Shown here one piece after another: positions 32,806-45,306 of a stretch of DNA of 64,000 nt (positions are counted from its first letter, which is position 1; each line of letters opens with the position of its first letter). The stretch spans positions 1,419,774-1,483,773 of the forward strand of contig BCIV01000001.1 of the NCBI GenBank assembly GCA_001600055.1, read 5' to 3'. This DNA is from Filobasidium wieringae (Eukaryota; Basidiomycota; Tremellomycetes; Filobasidiales; Filobasidiaceae). The notes beneath the pieces are model-generated. The model was not told the DNA's origin. It did not search any database and worked only from the letters and a program-made list of their open reading frames with translations. A program made the translations under genes and the position numbers.

Positions 32806-35800
32806 CTAGAACCGCCGGGGTATCGAACTACCTAGTAGACCACCATCACTTCCTCTTCTGCTAAAAGTCTCGGCCCAAGACATGCTGCTAACACTACTTC
32901 TGTGAGAAGAATCGTCTGAGTAACGTGTGTTCGGCATCTCGCTCAGTCTACGAGGCGAGCCAGAGGGAGTTTGACTGTAACCTGCAGGCAAGTTCAGAAC
33001 GGGTCGAGGAATACGAGAAGCCTGCCCAGGACCCCATTTGGCTTCAGTAAGGGATACTATTCGTCTGCGTAGCCAGCTAGCGAATCCTGGACTTTTACAG
33101 AAGGCGGTGTAAAATTCAGTTTCCACCTTGCCCTTCGATGTGAGCCCCTTAGACCGAAATTGAAGCGGGTTGGGCGCCATAGCCTTGAGATGCGTAAGGA
33201 AGGCCGATAAGGAGAACGGTTTGATACCTTCAGGCGAACTGGTATCTCGGGGAGAGAGATCAGCTCGGCAGCAACATCTACCAGCACATATTTACTCACC
33301 CAACGGGAGGGATGAGCGAAGTCACATATCGATTCAAGGGAGATAACATCTTTTCTGTCAACTGAATGAAAAGAGCTCGAAGCGCTTCGTTTCCAGCCGG
33401 GTCTATAAGAATATGGAGTTACGTTATAGGCATACTGGGATGCTCGGATCCATGCAGACTGACCATCGAGCTTCCCAGCAGCAACGAGGTCTTCTAGTCT
33501 CTTCAGCAACGGTCGGTCTTTTGAGATGTGCCGTTTTCGAGCGCTCAAGAACCCTTGAGGGTGATCGACAATTGTATTTGGTCCAGTAGAAACCTTGGGC
33601 TTTTGGCTGGATCGGAATCAGGTAAGTAAGGCTTTCATGTTACAGGCCGTTTCATCTACTTACGAGCCGCCGCTGACACTGACGACGTTCGGCCAATGTC
33701 CTGCAGCGTTCCTGAAGAACGGGTTCTGTGTTACAGACAGGTCAATGCAGATTCTTGTTTTAAGAGCTGAAAAGACCAACCGTTACTCCTACCACAACTC
33801 CCGGCTGCGGCTTATTCGAATTGACCAGCAATCTAAAATCTAGATCGTGAATGTGCAAGTACGGTCGGAAATCGACACTCTCGGTAGGTATTGGCCTCAT
33901 GATATCCCTAAGCCACCAAATGATTGTCGAGCAAGTCTGAGGGTCTGGAGCTATGACCAAAAGGGGTTCTCCCAGAATCATGCACTCCCATATATGCCAT
34001 AGTGAGGGCAAGAATGTGGCAAAAGCCCTGAGTGGTCTGACAGGCGGTAGCGATGCTAGAACCTGATAATTGCTGAATTAGCTAAATGAGCAGCCGGTTG
34101 GTTAGGAGACTCTTACTATGGGACGTGGAACAGGAGACTGCTTCGATGCGGACAGAGGAGCAAGGGAAGGCAGTTGCGTCTCATCATTATAATCTGGCAG
34201 GCGGACCGTAAGGAGGTCAGTCAGCAGGGGTAGTTGTAACTCGGCGCCAGGGACAGGGTCCGGCCTGATCAAGTCAAACAGTGTGAGTTCTTCCGGGCAA
34301 GATCCGTGGCTCGACTTGAACCTACCAGCCAGCAAACCCATAACACAAAGCCTCAAGCGCTGGATAACCGTGATCGAAATACATCGGCGCTACTTTGTCA
34401 AGTACTGCCAGAAAGAGCGAGGGGAGAGGTAGATGTGTCAAGATCACAATACTTCGCTGCAGGAATACAGTTCAGCCAAGATATGAAAATTGATTCTACG
34501 CTCGACACATACCTGCATATAACCTCGTACAACCGATCGATCCTTCTTCTGGCAGAACCAAACGAATCCATAAAGCCATTCTCTACCCCGCTCATCCCAT
34601 TTCCGATAATCTTCAGCAGCCTGAATCTGAGTGGGCAAGACCTTTTTGTTAAGCGGCGTTTCTGGCGCTTCTGTCTGAGGCCCGAAGAATCCTTCTTTGG
34701 CATGATGCGGCAAAGGTGTTCGAGGGAGGGGTGTAGGCGAATCCCCGGATCCGTTGTTTGTAATATGGTGTGTGCCAGCTGGTCTAGCTCGTATTGGTGT
34801 GAACTCTTCTTGCGAAGAGGCTTGCGACGTGGGCAGAATGGTCGATCCTTCTTCAGGGAAGTACGATCCACTAGATTCCGTCTCGCTCACATCCAAGGGT
34901 AGTGGTGTTACAGCTGAAGTAGCCTGACGGATTTTGAAGGAGTAAGAAATCGATCCTTCCGCGAACAGACTGGTGTCTGGAAACGCTGAAAAAGCGCTAT
35001 TCTTCACAATCATTTATGTTCAGCTGAGGTTGACAAGGTATTCGCATAGATACTTTGACTGACACGTTCGCTCTTTCCCCCCTCCCCCATGGTCTGCCCC
35101 TCATACGCCTTTCAACGATTGGCCCTCGATCGATATCGAAATTACAGACAGCCACCTCCTGCACCCATCTCTCCATCCGCTCAGAGACGTCGGCAGGCAA
35201 GAACTCCGCCATATGGTTTTGCAAATGATGTCGATGAGTTGGTCTGATCTGACTCGCTTCGTATTTCGTCTTGGTTGGCGAAGGGGTGAAAGCGTGGTTA
35301 TGCTGAAACGACGCGTTTTGAGGTGTTGTAGGAGTCGTATTGGGATCTGAATAAACGCTAACACCTGGTGCGCTCATCGGTAATGGACTTCCTGATTCGT
35401 CTATTGGCACAAGAGGACATTCCAGATCACGGGTATCGAGGTTGAGCGGGAGACCTTTCGAAGACGGTGTCCTTGTCGTCGGTTGTATTGTTGCTCCATG
35501 GTCATGAGATCTAGCTGCGACGATTCTATTTGATTTGCTCTTCCCTATAGTTTCATCCTCATCCACATGAACGAAAGAAGGGTTTCTTCGAGATCCAAAC
35601 TCATCGAACTCTTTAAAATCGCCATTCCTCGCTCGAGGCATCGTTCGAGACCGAGCCAATCCTCCTGACGAGGAGGAAGATTCTCTTCTCATGGCCATCG
35701 ATCGTGGACCAGGGTCGCCATTCTTAGGGTAAAGCGTGGGCGATATACGACCGTTAAGGATCTCTGGAGATCTTGTAAGAGGTGTCGGTGTCGGTGTGGT

Positions 35801-35899
35801 CTCCTCCTGGAATGATCCTGAACTCGTCGATAGGCTCAGAGTTCTGAAATTAGGTGTGGAGGGAGATGAAGGTATTCTCCGGGGGGTAGGTTTATCCAT
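32806..35899 (-). CDS. DENND6-family Rab guanine-nucleotide exchange factor
   Basis: Eight minus exons (35899-35066, 35001-34513, 34456-34326, 34264-34117, 34062-33781, 33725-33664, 33606-33228, 33183-32806) give 900 aa. After a 230-residue disordered Ser/Pro N-terminus the tripartite DENN domain appears: 'WVQEVAVCNFDIDRGPIVER', 'SAFPDTSLFAEG', 'FVWFCQKKDRSVVRGYMQRS', 'IVILTHLPLPSLF', 'WPDPVPGAELQLPLL', 'FLPSLWHIWECMILGEPLLV' and 'DFRPYLHIHDLDF' with 'GVTNPFF'. These match DENND6/FAM116 proteins, which activate Rab14-type GTPases in endosomal recycling. The C-terminus is Ser/Arg-rich. The ATG at 35899 is the first in frame; seven codons upstream begin only with TTG. The gene is divergent from the DOCK gene. 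Confidence 0.87.
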
Positions 35900-36353
35900 T
35901 GCGTTGGCGGTTGGTTGCAAACAGCAAACACAGATTGCTAAGCTAATATCTCATATACCGTTGTGTTGAATAATGACGATAAGTCAACAGCAAATGATGC
36001 AGCTCGTGCATGAGCCTTTGACTCCCAGATCTGGAGGTCTGGAGGTGATTGAATCTGCCCCCTTGTCCACGCCGATCATATGCCCAAATGTACGTAAACA
36101 AAAGAAATGGAGAAATGACGTAAAATAGATCCGCTTGTTGACTTGGTTTGATCACGGTTCATCAGGAATCTACAAGCTACAAGAGCGCACAAATGGCATG
36201 ATGGTTATCGGACCGCTCGCAGTCTGAACTCTTCTAGATCCTGATCTATAGAGATCAGCGATCTTAGTGACCAGGCTTGAAAAAATGAAGCTCCTCGATA
36301 CCAGCGCATGTGGCCAAAGCTAGCCAGCGTAAGCTGCGTCGATCTTTCGAGTG
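35900..36353. promoter_or_regulatory. divergent promoter between DENND6 and DOCK genes
   Basis: About 450 bp separate the two start codons, so both promoters must lie here. The short open frames on both strands have no supported exons. No clear TATA element was recognised. Function is inferred only from position. Confidence 0.4.
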
Positions 36354-39300
36354 ATGAGTGAAACTTCCGAAAGGTGAGAATACCTCCAGATTCATACCTA
36401 TCACTGTATTTCATATTACTGTATCTTTTCGTAGCTTTTGGCTGCCACTGGCCTCTCTGACTCATGGAACAGTTCAATCTAATTACAGTGCGAGGGAAAG
36501 GACCAAGACCTTGAACCCGCATGTACTAGATCTTTGGCCTGGAAGTGAAGTCTATGGGTTTGAGGTCTTCAAGACAAGAGGACGCAGCGAGGAAGAGTCT
36601 TGGTTCAGGGGGTAAGTCTTTCTTCCTGTACTCCAGATCTTTCAAGTCCCTCACTCACCTCAATGAGCGAAACATCAGATACGTTATAGGCAACCCCGAG
36701 GAGGAAGACCACACAGTTACAGGACAAGAACCTGTAACCTACATCGGGATTTTCCCCGGAATTTGTGTGAAATGGGACGGATCGAGCTTCCCTCTTCAGA
36801 TTGCCAAAATTGCGGCAGAGCAACCTTCCGTGAGAGGCCATCTCCACCCACCCATACCCTCCGCTAAACAAGAACATGACGATGCGGATGAGCTTGATCA
36901 CGTCATGAAAGCCATCGATGAAACCATTCAGGATTGGTCTAGCCGCCTGTTAGGATATCTCTCTTCAAGACAATATAAATTGTTTGACTCGGTCAGCAAA
37001 GAATTGAAACTATTATTAACTGCAAGAAGAGAGCTGTTTTCAACCATACCCTCTAAGGCTCAGCGCAAAAAGCTACGAGAACAGGCTCTCTTGACTATCA
37101 CCCGAGGAGCATCCTTACAGAACCTTAAGGAAGTAATACGACATCCAGAAACAGGCTGCGTGCCTACGACCGAGAGACTTACTCCCGATGATTGGGTAGT
37201 GACGCCATTACGGCTATATATCATGCAGATAGCTACGAGGGAAATGACGAAACCAAACCTATTGCCCGAAGAGAAAGTCCTTATCGATCTGTATCTGAGA
37301 CACGAAGAGGTCGGAATACCCTCCTCCACTGTCCTGAAACAAGCGCTGCGCCAGATGAGGCACGAAAGAAACGCGCTGAAACGTCTCATGGTGGAAGTCA
37401 AAGCGACCATTATCAGTACCGCTCCGGGAGAATCTCTAGAATTATACCTGTCGGTATACAATAGCGCCCCAAATAAGCGAGCTTTCATAACGGAAGAATT
37501 CTTCATCCAAACTGCCAAAGAGGGTCAGATCGATACTCAATCAGGCGCAGTTCTCGATCTCGACGATAATTCAGATTTTTTACATCTGGTCGTCAAGGTT
37601 GTAAAAGTGACGCGGCGCGAGACAAGCGGATCTCCCGGTCGACTGCCTTTTGGGATCGCTACAATGCCATTGAAAGCGGCGATGAAAAAGGTACAGGAGA
37701 AGGTACTCCATGTGACTCCTTGGACCCCTGAAGATCTCTTTGCGAGCATGCACGAAGACCTCATCAATGTCAGGACTCCGACATCCCAATACAAACATCG
37801 TCTCGTGCTCAGATTACAGCCGGATCCCGTGAGAAGTGCCTTACGAAGAGGGGTTCTGACGAAATCAATCGAATCACGAAGCGCAACTCAAGCCAATGCA
37901 GATATATATATCAAACTATGGTCCGCTGAACTACCCGACCCATTGCCTGATGAAGTTTACGTGAGGATGACCTTGTACTCAGTCGATAATCATCGTTTAG
38001 TGAATTGTCTTTTTCCGGGCGGCTCTGGCAATCTTCAGGAGGGCAGTGTGGAATATACCTCTGTAATTTGGCAACGATTCTCTAGTCGACCGGTGTTTGG
38101 AGATCTGGTTCGCCTAAGCGTATCGCCTGGAATGGTGAAATCTGGATGTGTGATACAATTCACCGTGATCGCAGCGGAGAGAACAGCCGGGACGAATGGC
38201 CAGATCCAACTGACTGACAGAACAGCTTTCACGGTCGAGCTTCCATTGCGGCTTAAGGAGAACGATACGGTTTGGATTGAGGATGGGGAGCACGTGTTGA
38301 CTCCAGCTAGGACTGGCTGCTCCTTCGTCTTCCGTTCTCTCACTATGGCGTCATTCGGACATATAGACAAGAATGTGGCAACTTTCTTGACAACTCGACC
38401 ATTACCGATTTTGAAAGAAGCGCTCTCATTGTTGCGTTACGCGCCAGTAGACGAATTAGAGAAACACTCCTTAGCCTTGGTTGAGCAGCTCGTCAACAAG
38501 ATGGCAGCCCATCGGGATGATCTTGAATTTGGAATAGCATGCTTACAAATCCTTGCAAGTCTGCTTGAACTCGCAGACAGAGTATGGAAGGAGGAAGACC
38601 TCACTACTGTACTTCCTACAGCTGGAGTAATTTTACTGAACACCTTACTCGGATCACTCGTTTCTCGAGATCGAAGTCCTATCATCAAGTCGATCTCTCA
38701 TCTAATTCAGCTGGCGCGAACGATAGCTGAATCAGATACCAGCCAACTTGTGAATATAAAAGAAAGGATGAGCGCAATCCAGTCTAAACTGTCTGAAATT
38801 GCTATAGCAGTTGATGATCCGGTTGCACGGATGCTGGTTTTGAAGCACTGGCCATTCGATCAGTTCAACCATCCTGATATCTTTGTCAAGTTATTGACAC
38901 CGGCTCGTGGAAGCAAGACCGGCTGGCCAAAAGGCAAGGTTGAATTTGCGTTACAGATTCTGGAGGTAGGACAATGCGACAGCGAAGTTTTAGTATCATT
39001 ATGGAGGAACTTCAAGGAGCTTCTGGATGCAGCTCGCTCGGATGCCTCTGTCTCCGTGGATCGATTGCACCATACGATAGTCGCGGTGTCTCGATTGATC
39101 GATGTCGCGGTCGCGAGCGCTCACGAGTACGAGGATTTTCTAGACTACTTCAGCATACAAGCTTTGCAAGCTTTGATGGAGACCAAGTGCGACCTAGCAG
39201 CACAGCTTAGGGAATCGCAACAATTGTTGTCAGCAGAACCTACAATACTGCAAATCCTACCTTACCAGACCTTGCAAGGTAGTGGCAAGTCTAGCCTGAA

Positions 39301-41761
39301 GCACGTGGACCACGATGTGCACGCGCTCATTGTGTCGCTAATACAGAACACGAAGCAACGATTGACCGAATCCATTGCCGATCTTGGTCCTGACAAACGG
39401 CATGCTTTCCATGCGGTCCTGCACAGATATCTCGAAACTGTAGCTGCCCAATGGACCCATTCAAGTAGGATGGCAACCTTCGCCGAGATGGAGATTTCTT
39501 CGGTGCTCGACCTGTGCCTCATCGTATCCCGCATGGAATCATCGTCATCAGAACCTTTTACGAGCTTAGTATACATTGCGGATCTGGTGAAGAAGTGTGA
39601 CCTGCCTGATTGCGATGTTGCGGAAGACAAGAACGTCGCAGCCGCCATTGGTGCATTGAAAGCCGGACCTGCTCTATCGGCCGATTCTATCTACTTCACC
39701 TCCGTCATCCAGCTGGCATTTCAATCTCATTCGACTGCTATTCGAGATCGTTGCCACTACATCTTGGCGGGTACGAATCCTGGAACTTCCTCTAGGGTAG
39801 GAGACACGCCTTTTAATCAGTGTTGAAGGGCGACTTTTGACGGTGTTTCATTGTATGATACTAACAGATGATGGAGCCACTGCTAAAGTTGATGATTGAG
39901 ACTGTGAGAACTTTATAAATCGTTATACGACTCGAAATACTCATAATCACGGAACAGGTCGCAGCTGAGACAGACTCGGCCGTGAAGCTCGCGCGCTTCT
40001 TAGCAGAGGCTTCGGCTACCTGGCTCACGGTGGAAAACGGTTGGAAGCCGGCGCTGAAGGTTATACCTCTCATTCTAGAATCTATGTATCAAAAGGATAC
40101 GATGGATCCAGCGAGCTGTATCAGCTACCTGAAATTGCTGGATCACGTTCATCCTTATCCGTCTGTTAGGAAAACGCTGCTTATCCAACTTTACGAGAAC
40201 ATATTTCACTTTGACGGGGCCTCGCTAGCCAACGTTTTGCTAGATCTAGCGACTTCATATAAAGACAGCCGATTGAAGATTCCATTACGGATGCATTCTA
40301 GTTCAGAGCTGTTATCGATGGAATGGTGGCAAATGCAGGAAACTGCTGCGAGTGAAGCTAGCTATCTAGGGGACCTAGGTCTCACTGGAAGGATATTAGC
40401 TTCCTTGACAGTCACTGCTGAGAAGGAAGGGGAATAGTAAGTGGTGTGTTACATCTTGATTCCATCCTTTTGCTAACGATATGGAGATTTCCGAGCAGTG
40501 CCCGCGCTCACGAGATCCTGCAACACCGATGCACGCTTGCCGAACGGATGCGGTCGGAGAAACCTTCTTGGAGGTACTTCCGTTTGGTGAGGTCAAGGCA
40601 CACATCTTTCTTCCTTCGATATAAATCGTCTAAACGACGTCGCGTTTCTAGCGGATTGACCCACCTGACAGTTCTGGCGAAACTCTACATCTGATCTGGC
40701 GGACGCGCAACATGGATGAACTGTGAGCCCAGACTGGACTTCACAGGCAGATCATTGCTGATACCGTGGAAATAAAGTCTAAGACAGGTTCAATGCTCCT
40801 ATCCCAGCAGAAAGGTCATCATCACCGACCAACCCGACCCTACTCATCTGGAAATACCTGACGTACTCTACCTAGTCGAAGTAGAAATCTCAACAGAAGA
40901 TTATCTAAAACCTCCTTGGTTAGTACACGATGGTGCCTGTACTTTTGAATCCCACCTCCCTGGTCGAGTGATGGATACTCTACGCACGGAGACACCCTTC
41001 CCGGGGATCTTCCCGTTTGCCAGAGTGGGTGCGGTCGAGAGGCGGGTGTTGATCGACGAGGAGTTGGTAGCTAGGAATATGAGAGGGAGAGTTAGGTGCT
41101 TGTTTCTGTCGCTACAATCACGGGAGATAGCTGAGTGAGCACATTATTGGCTGTGTTTGCGTTGGCCGTTTGAGCTAAAGTAATCCGGGCGCACAGGGCA
41201 AGCGAATTGAGTCGACTTCTCGATGCGGCTTTGGAAGACTCGGTCATGATCGCAACGGATAACGGCAATCAATCCTTGTTGATCGACTGGGTGGCACTCC
41301 TTCATCGAGGCTTAAGTCTTCATAAGCGAGTCACCCAAGGGACTCCTTTAGCTGACTTTTCGCAGACTCTTTGGGATGGGTACAAGTCGCGGTATTCGCA
41401 ATCCCTAAGAGACGCTGCGATGCGGAATAAGCTTGCGGTTCTGAGAGATGAGCCTTCTTTCATCCTACACAACACGTTCGACAAAATGGAGAGGAACACT
41501 CCCGACTACCCTGCTAGTATCCCGAAACGCTCCATCTCAAGCGATCGACCATACACGCCGCCACAATCGCTAGGAAGTAACAGCCAGAATGGTCGACCCG
41601 TTCATCCAGACAATCCAAATTCATTGCCTTCCATTCGATCAGGGATAGTATCACCTCCACCTTCTGTGAGACCGGGCTCGGCATTGTCAAAGCATATTCC
41701 AGGGGGTTTGAGGAGGTTTAGTTCTCTCTTGCATAGGGGTCAAAATAGCAGGACGGGATAG
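36354..41761 (+). CDS. DCK1: DOCK-family Rho/Rac guanine-nucleotide exchange factor (Dck1-like)
   Basis: Nine exons (36354-36373, 36435-36611, 36679-39796, 39868-39903, 39958-40436, 40499-40586, 40652-40722, 40808-41134, 41197-41761) close in frame to 1626 aa. The N-terminus carries an SH3-like domain ('FWLPLASLTHG', 'LDLWPGSEVYGFE', 'WFRGYVIGNP', 'YIGIFP'). It is followed by a helical region, a DHR-1/C2-like lipid-binding domain ('ADIYIKLW', 'SVIWQRFSSRPVFGDLVRL') at about residues 480-620, long armadillo-like helices and a C-terminal DHR-2 region ('RAHEILQHRCTLAERM', 'WRYFRL'). Such proteins, with ELMO/Lmo1, activate Rac or Rho5 to control polarity and stress response. The DHR-2 region is spread over small exons and is less conserved to the eye than the rest. 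The tail is disordered. Confidence 0.86.
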
Positions 41762-42352
41762 TCTGGTTGCTATTAGTTCAGATGTATAATGGAGGGCATA
41801 TGGAGCAATCTGGGTATGAATGATATGCGCAATTGAGACTACATTGGCAGATAGGGTGAATATGAGCCAGTATTACTGGAATGATGATGTGGTCGATATC
41901 ACTCTGTAACACGGGATCGTTACATCGGAATGACGTGTGTGGTGATATCCTGGTACCGGAGCATACCGGACAATCAGTTGCTCCCATTGATCGAGAAGCG
42001 CAGGCACAGATGAGGCAATGATGCGCTTCTACCTGACAATTGGATCGTCGAGACAACGCGGCCGTGCGTCGATCCAAGCGAGAAGCGAGAAATGGCCTTG
42101 GACCTATCGCACGGCGTCTGTTTGCTCACAAACTCGATCTCACATCGCTCCTGAGCTATAAACATCTTCGCACCTATACTCCTCGCCTCGACCTACTCTC
42201 ACGCCACTCTCCCCTGGTAACAAGGTCCTACATACTCCACAAACACCACTCAATCTTAAACCTAGTCCTCGAGTTTTACTCGCAACCTCAAGACCGACCA
42301 ATCCCGATCGTATACATCGCCCCTTTAGACTCTCGATCGACCACTCGAAACC
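41762..42352 (+). promoter_or_regulatory. SDH1 upstream region with TATA-like box and pyrimidine-rich leader
   Basis: 591 bp between the DOCK stop and the SDH1 start. TATAAA occurs at 42157-42162, about 190 bp before the ATG. From about 42175 to 42350 the plus strand is strongly C/T-rich, as is usual upstream of highly expressed fungal genes. Its use as a promoter is inferred; no protein-coding exon was found. Confidence 0.45.
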
Positions 42353-44721
42353 ATGTTCCGACAACTCTCCAAGGGTGTTGCTAGGAGCCAGGCCACCTCC
42401 AAGGCCGTACAAAAGAGAGGACTTGCCTTTGCATCGCCTTCCCACCGAGCCAAGGAAGCTACCGTGAGCATAATCGCCCGATCCGAGTTGATAGCCTTTC
42501 ATCGGCTGAACATGATCCTTTATAGAACTTTGGACAACACAAGGGTTACCCCGTCATCGACCATGAGTTCGATGCTATCGTTGTAGGAGCTGGAGGTGCT
42601 GGTTTGCGAGCTGCCTTCGGTCTTGGTAAGTCCGGTTCTCCGATCAATAAAGATACATGTCCTGGACTTTAGTGCTCATCACTGCCTCAAACAGCCGAGG
42701 GAGGTTTCAAGACCGCCTGTATTACCAAGCTTTTCCCTACTCGAAGTCATACCGTAGCAGCCCAGGGTGGAATCAACGTGAGTTTTCGTCACCTTGCCTG
42801 TTGGCAGCAAATGCTAATTTTAACAACATGATCAATCTATAGGCCGCTCTTGGAAACATGACTGAGGATGACTGGAGGTGGCACATGTACGATACCGTCA
42901 AGGGATCCGATTGGCTCGGAGACCAGGATGCTATCCACTACATGTGTAAGGAAGCCCCCAACGCCGTTCTCGAGCTCGAGCACTACGGTCTACCATTTTC
43001 CCGAACGAAAGAGGGAAAGATCTACCAGCGAGCTTTCGGTGGACAGTCTTTGAACTACGGAAAGGGAGGACAGGCTTACCGATGTGCTGCCGCTGCTGAC
43101 CGAACCGGTCACGCCATGTTGCACACCCTTTACGGTCAATCCCTTCGACACAACACCAACTTCTTCATCGAATACTTTGCCCTCGACTTGTTGATGGATG
43201 GTGAGGACTGTGTCGGTGTGATCGCGCTCAACATGGAGGATGGTACCTTGCACCGATTCCGTGCTCACAACACCGTCCTTGCTACCGGAGGGTACGGACG
43301 TGCCTACTTCTCGTGTACCTCTGCCCATACCTGTACCGGAGACGGTAACGCCATGGTTGCCAGGGCTGGATTGCCCCTTCAGGATTTGGAGTTCGTCCAA
43401 TTCCACCCTACCGGTATCTACGGTGCTGGATGTTTGATCACCGAGGGATCCCGCGGTGAGGGAGGTTACTTGCTCAACTCGGAGGGAGAGCGATTCATGG
43501 AGCGTTACGCTCCTACCGCCAAGGACTTGGCTTCCCGAGATGTCGTTTCCCGATCGATGACTTTGGAGATCCGAGAGGGACGAGGTGTCGGACCCGAGAA
43601 GGACCACGTTTACTTGCAGCTCTCGCACTTGCCCGCCGAGGTCTTGCACGAGCGATTGCCCGGTATCTCCGAGACTGCTGCCATTTTCGCCGGTGTTGAC
43701 GTTACCAAGGAGCCTATTCCCGTTTTGCCTACCGTCCACTACAAGTGAGTTACATCTCGCACAGGGCAACGTCAGATCAGTACTGATATCTCTTTGTCTA
43801 TCAGCATGGGAGGTATCCCCACCAAGTACACTGGAGAGGTCGTAACTGTGGACAAGGATGGAAAGGACAAGGTCGTCAAGGGTCTCTACGCTGCTGGAGA
43901 GTCTTCTTGTGCTTCCGTTCACGGAGCCAACCGTCTCGGTGCCAACTCTCTGTTGGACATTGTCGTCTTCGGTCGTGCCTCTGCCAACCACATCAAGGAG
44001 AACCACAAGCCCAACACTCCTCACAAGCCTTTGGAGGACCTCGGAAAGGCTACCATCACCGAGCTCGACCGTCTTCGATCTGCCAGTGGAAACCTCCACA
44101 CCTCTGAGATCAGGTTGAACATGCAGAAGGTCATGCAGAGCGATGCCGCCGTATTCCGAACGCAAAAGTCTTTGGACGAGGGAGTCCAGAAGATGGGAGA
44201 TGTTGTCAGGTCTTTCAAGGACGTCGGTATCAAGGGCGAGTGTCCGGTTCTAGTTCATGCTATCTTAATAGTCGGCTGACTCGATTCGCTCTTGACTCTA
44301 GACCGATCGATGATCTGGAACTCTGACTTGATTGAGACTTGGGAGTTGAAGAACTTGTTGCCCAACGCTATGCAGACCGTTGTATCTGCTGCCGCACGAA
44401 AGGAGTCCCGAGGTGCTCACGCCCGAGAAGATTTCCCTGACAGAGAGTGAGTTGGACAGGTTAGGCAATACTGATCAATTGAGATCTGATACGATTTGCA
44501 TCTGCAGTGACAACAAGTGGATGAAGCACTCTTTGAGTATCCAGAAGGACACCGACTCGCCAGAGGTTGACTTGCGATACCGAGCTGTTATCGGAACGAC
44601 CATGAACGAGGAGGAATGTAAAGCGTGAGTTCAGCATGCGCGAGTCTATTTCCCGTCGAGATAGAGACTGATCTCTTTTTCCGCTACCGACAGTGTACCA
44701 CCCGCCGTCCGATCGTATTAA
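42353..44721 (+). CDS. SDH1: succinate dehydrogenase flavoprotein subunit, mitochondrial
   Basis: Eight exons (42353-42463, 42526-42625, 42695-42777, 42843-43744, 43805-44235, 44302-44446, 44508-44624, 44694-44721) give 638 aa, the normal length. The N-terminus is basic and amphipathic, a mitochondrial presequence. FAD-binding motif '[12 protein letters not shown]', covalent-FAD His in '[12 protein letters not shown]', '[20 protein letters not shown]', substrate-site '[15 protein letters not shown]' and '[18 protein letters not shown]' are all intact, as is the C-terminal '[17 protein letters not shown]'. It oxidises succinate to fumarate in complex II of the inner membrane, linking the citric acid cycle to ubiquinone. 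Codon use is strongly biased, as in abundant proteins. The fifth intron is best read as GC-AG (see findings). Confidence 0.97.
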
Positions 44722-45306
44722 GCTGAATGCGTGGCCGTGTTTTTGTAATATGTCAAGAGTTATCCAATCAGTTGTGTGCATTTCGATAATTTTGGCGAGG
44801 TCACCGCGCTTGCGATCCTCGAAACCCGCTCTTCCCTTACTTCACCGGGGCACATTAGTACTCTGTGACGCTCGACAGGACGTTGAGATTGCAATCGTGG
44901 TTCTGAATGGTCATATTTCGGAACTGTTCTACAAAGTTGATTATCTAGACTTCAACCTAAGGCCTATGTTTTTGTAGTGGTAATGAAGATCCTGATCCGA
45001 TGAGGGTGGGCGGTGTAGGCGTTTAAGATACATACTCATCCTTGTAAGAGACGACGGATGCACATCTTATCGTCTGTCTCATCCCCAGCCTTCAAACAAC
45101 AACAGGTCCTCCCTTCGAGACTGACTCAGGCTTGCTCAGTGTCAGAAACAACCTTGAACTGTGAATCGTATATATCGAGCAAAAAGGGGTATCATCCTAT
45201 GCTAAAACTACAAAAGACCTGATCCATCCTCGTATGCCTAGTAACGCCTATCCTGCCACATCCGCACCTCACGCATTCCCGATTAGAAGATTCCGAAAGG
45301 CAAAAG
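44722..45306. other. convergent 3' region, no gene seen
   Basis: 585 bp between the ends of SDH1 (plus) and the phosphatase gene (minus). It must contain both 3' UTRs. No open frame of weight was found in it. Confidence 0.5.

Noticed and set aside
35900..35920. Start of the DENND6 gene at 35920
   Set aside because: It is TTG; the first in-frame ATG is at 35899.
36309..36353. Alternative DOCK start ATG-TGG at 36309
   Set aside because: It looked like the MW start of other DOCK proteins, but the frame closes after 17 codons and no intron joins it to the SH3-like exon. The ATG at 36354 joins in phase.
42990..44165. 391-codon open frame antisense to SDH1
   Set aside because: SDH1 has strong codon bias (C/T-ending codons, few codons whose complement is a stop), which leaves the antisense strand open by chance. 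The product is low-complexity Ser/Gly/Val and unrecognisable.
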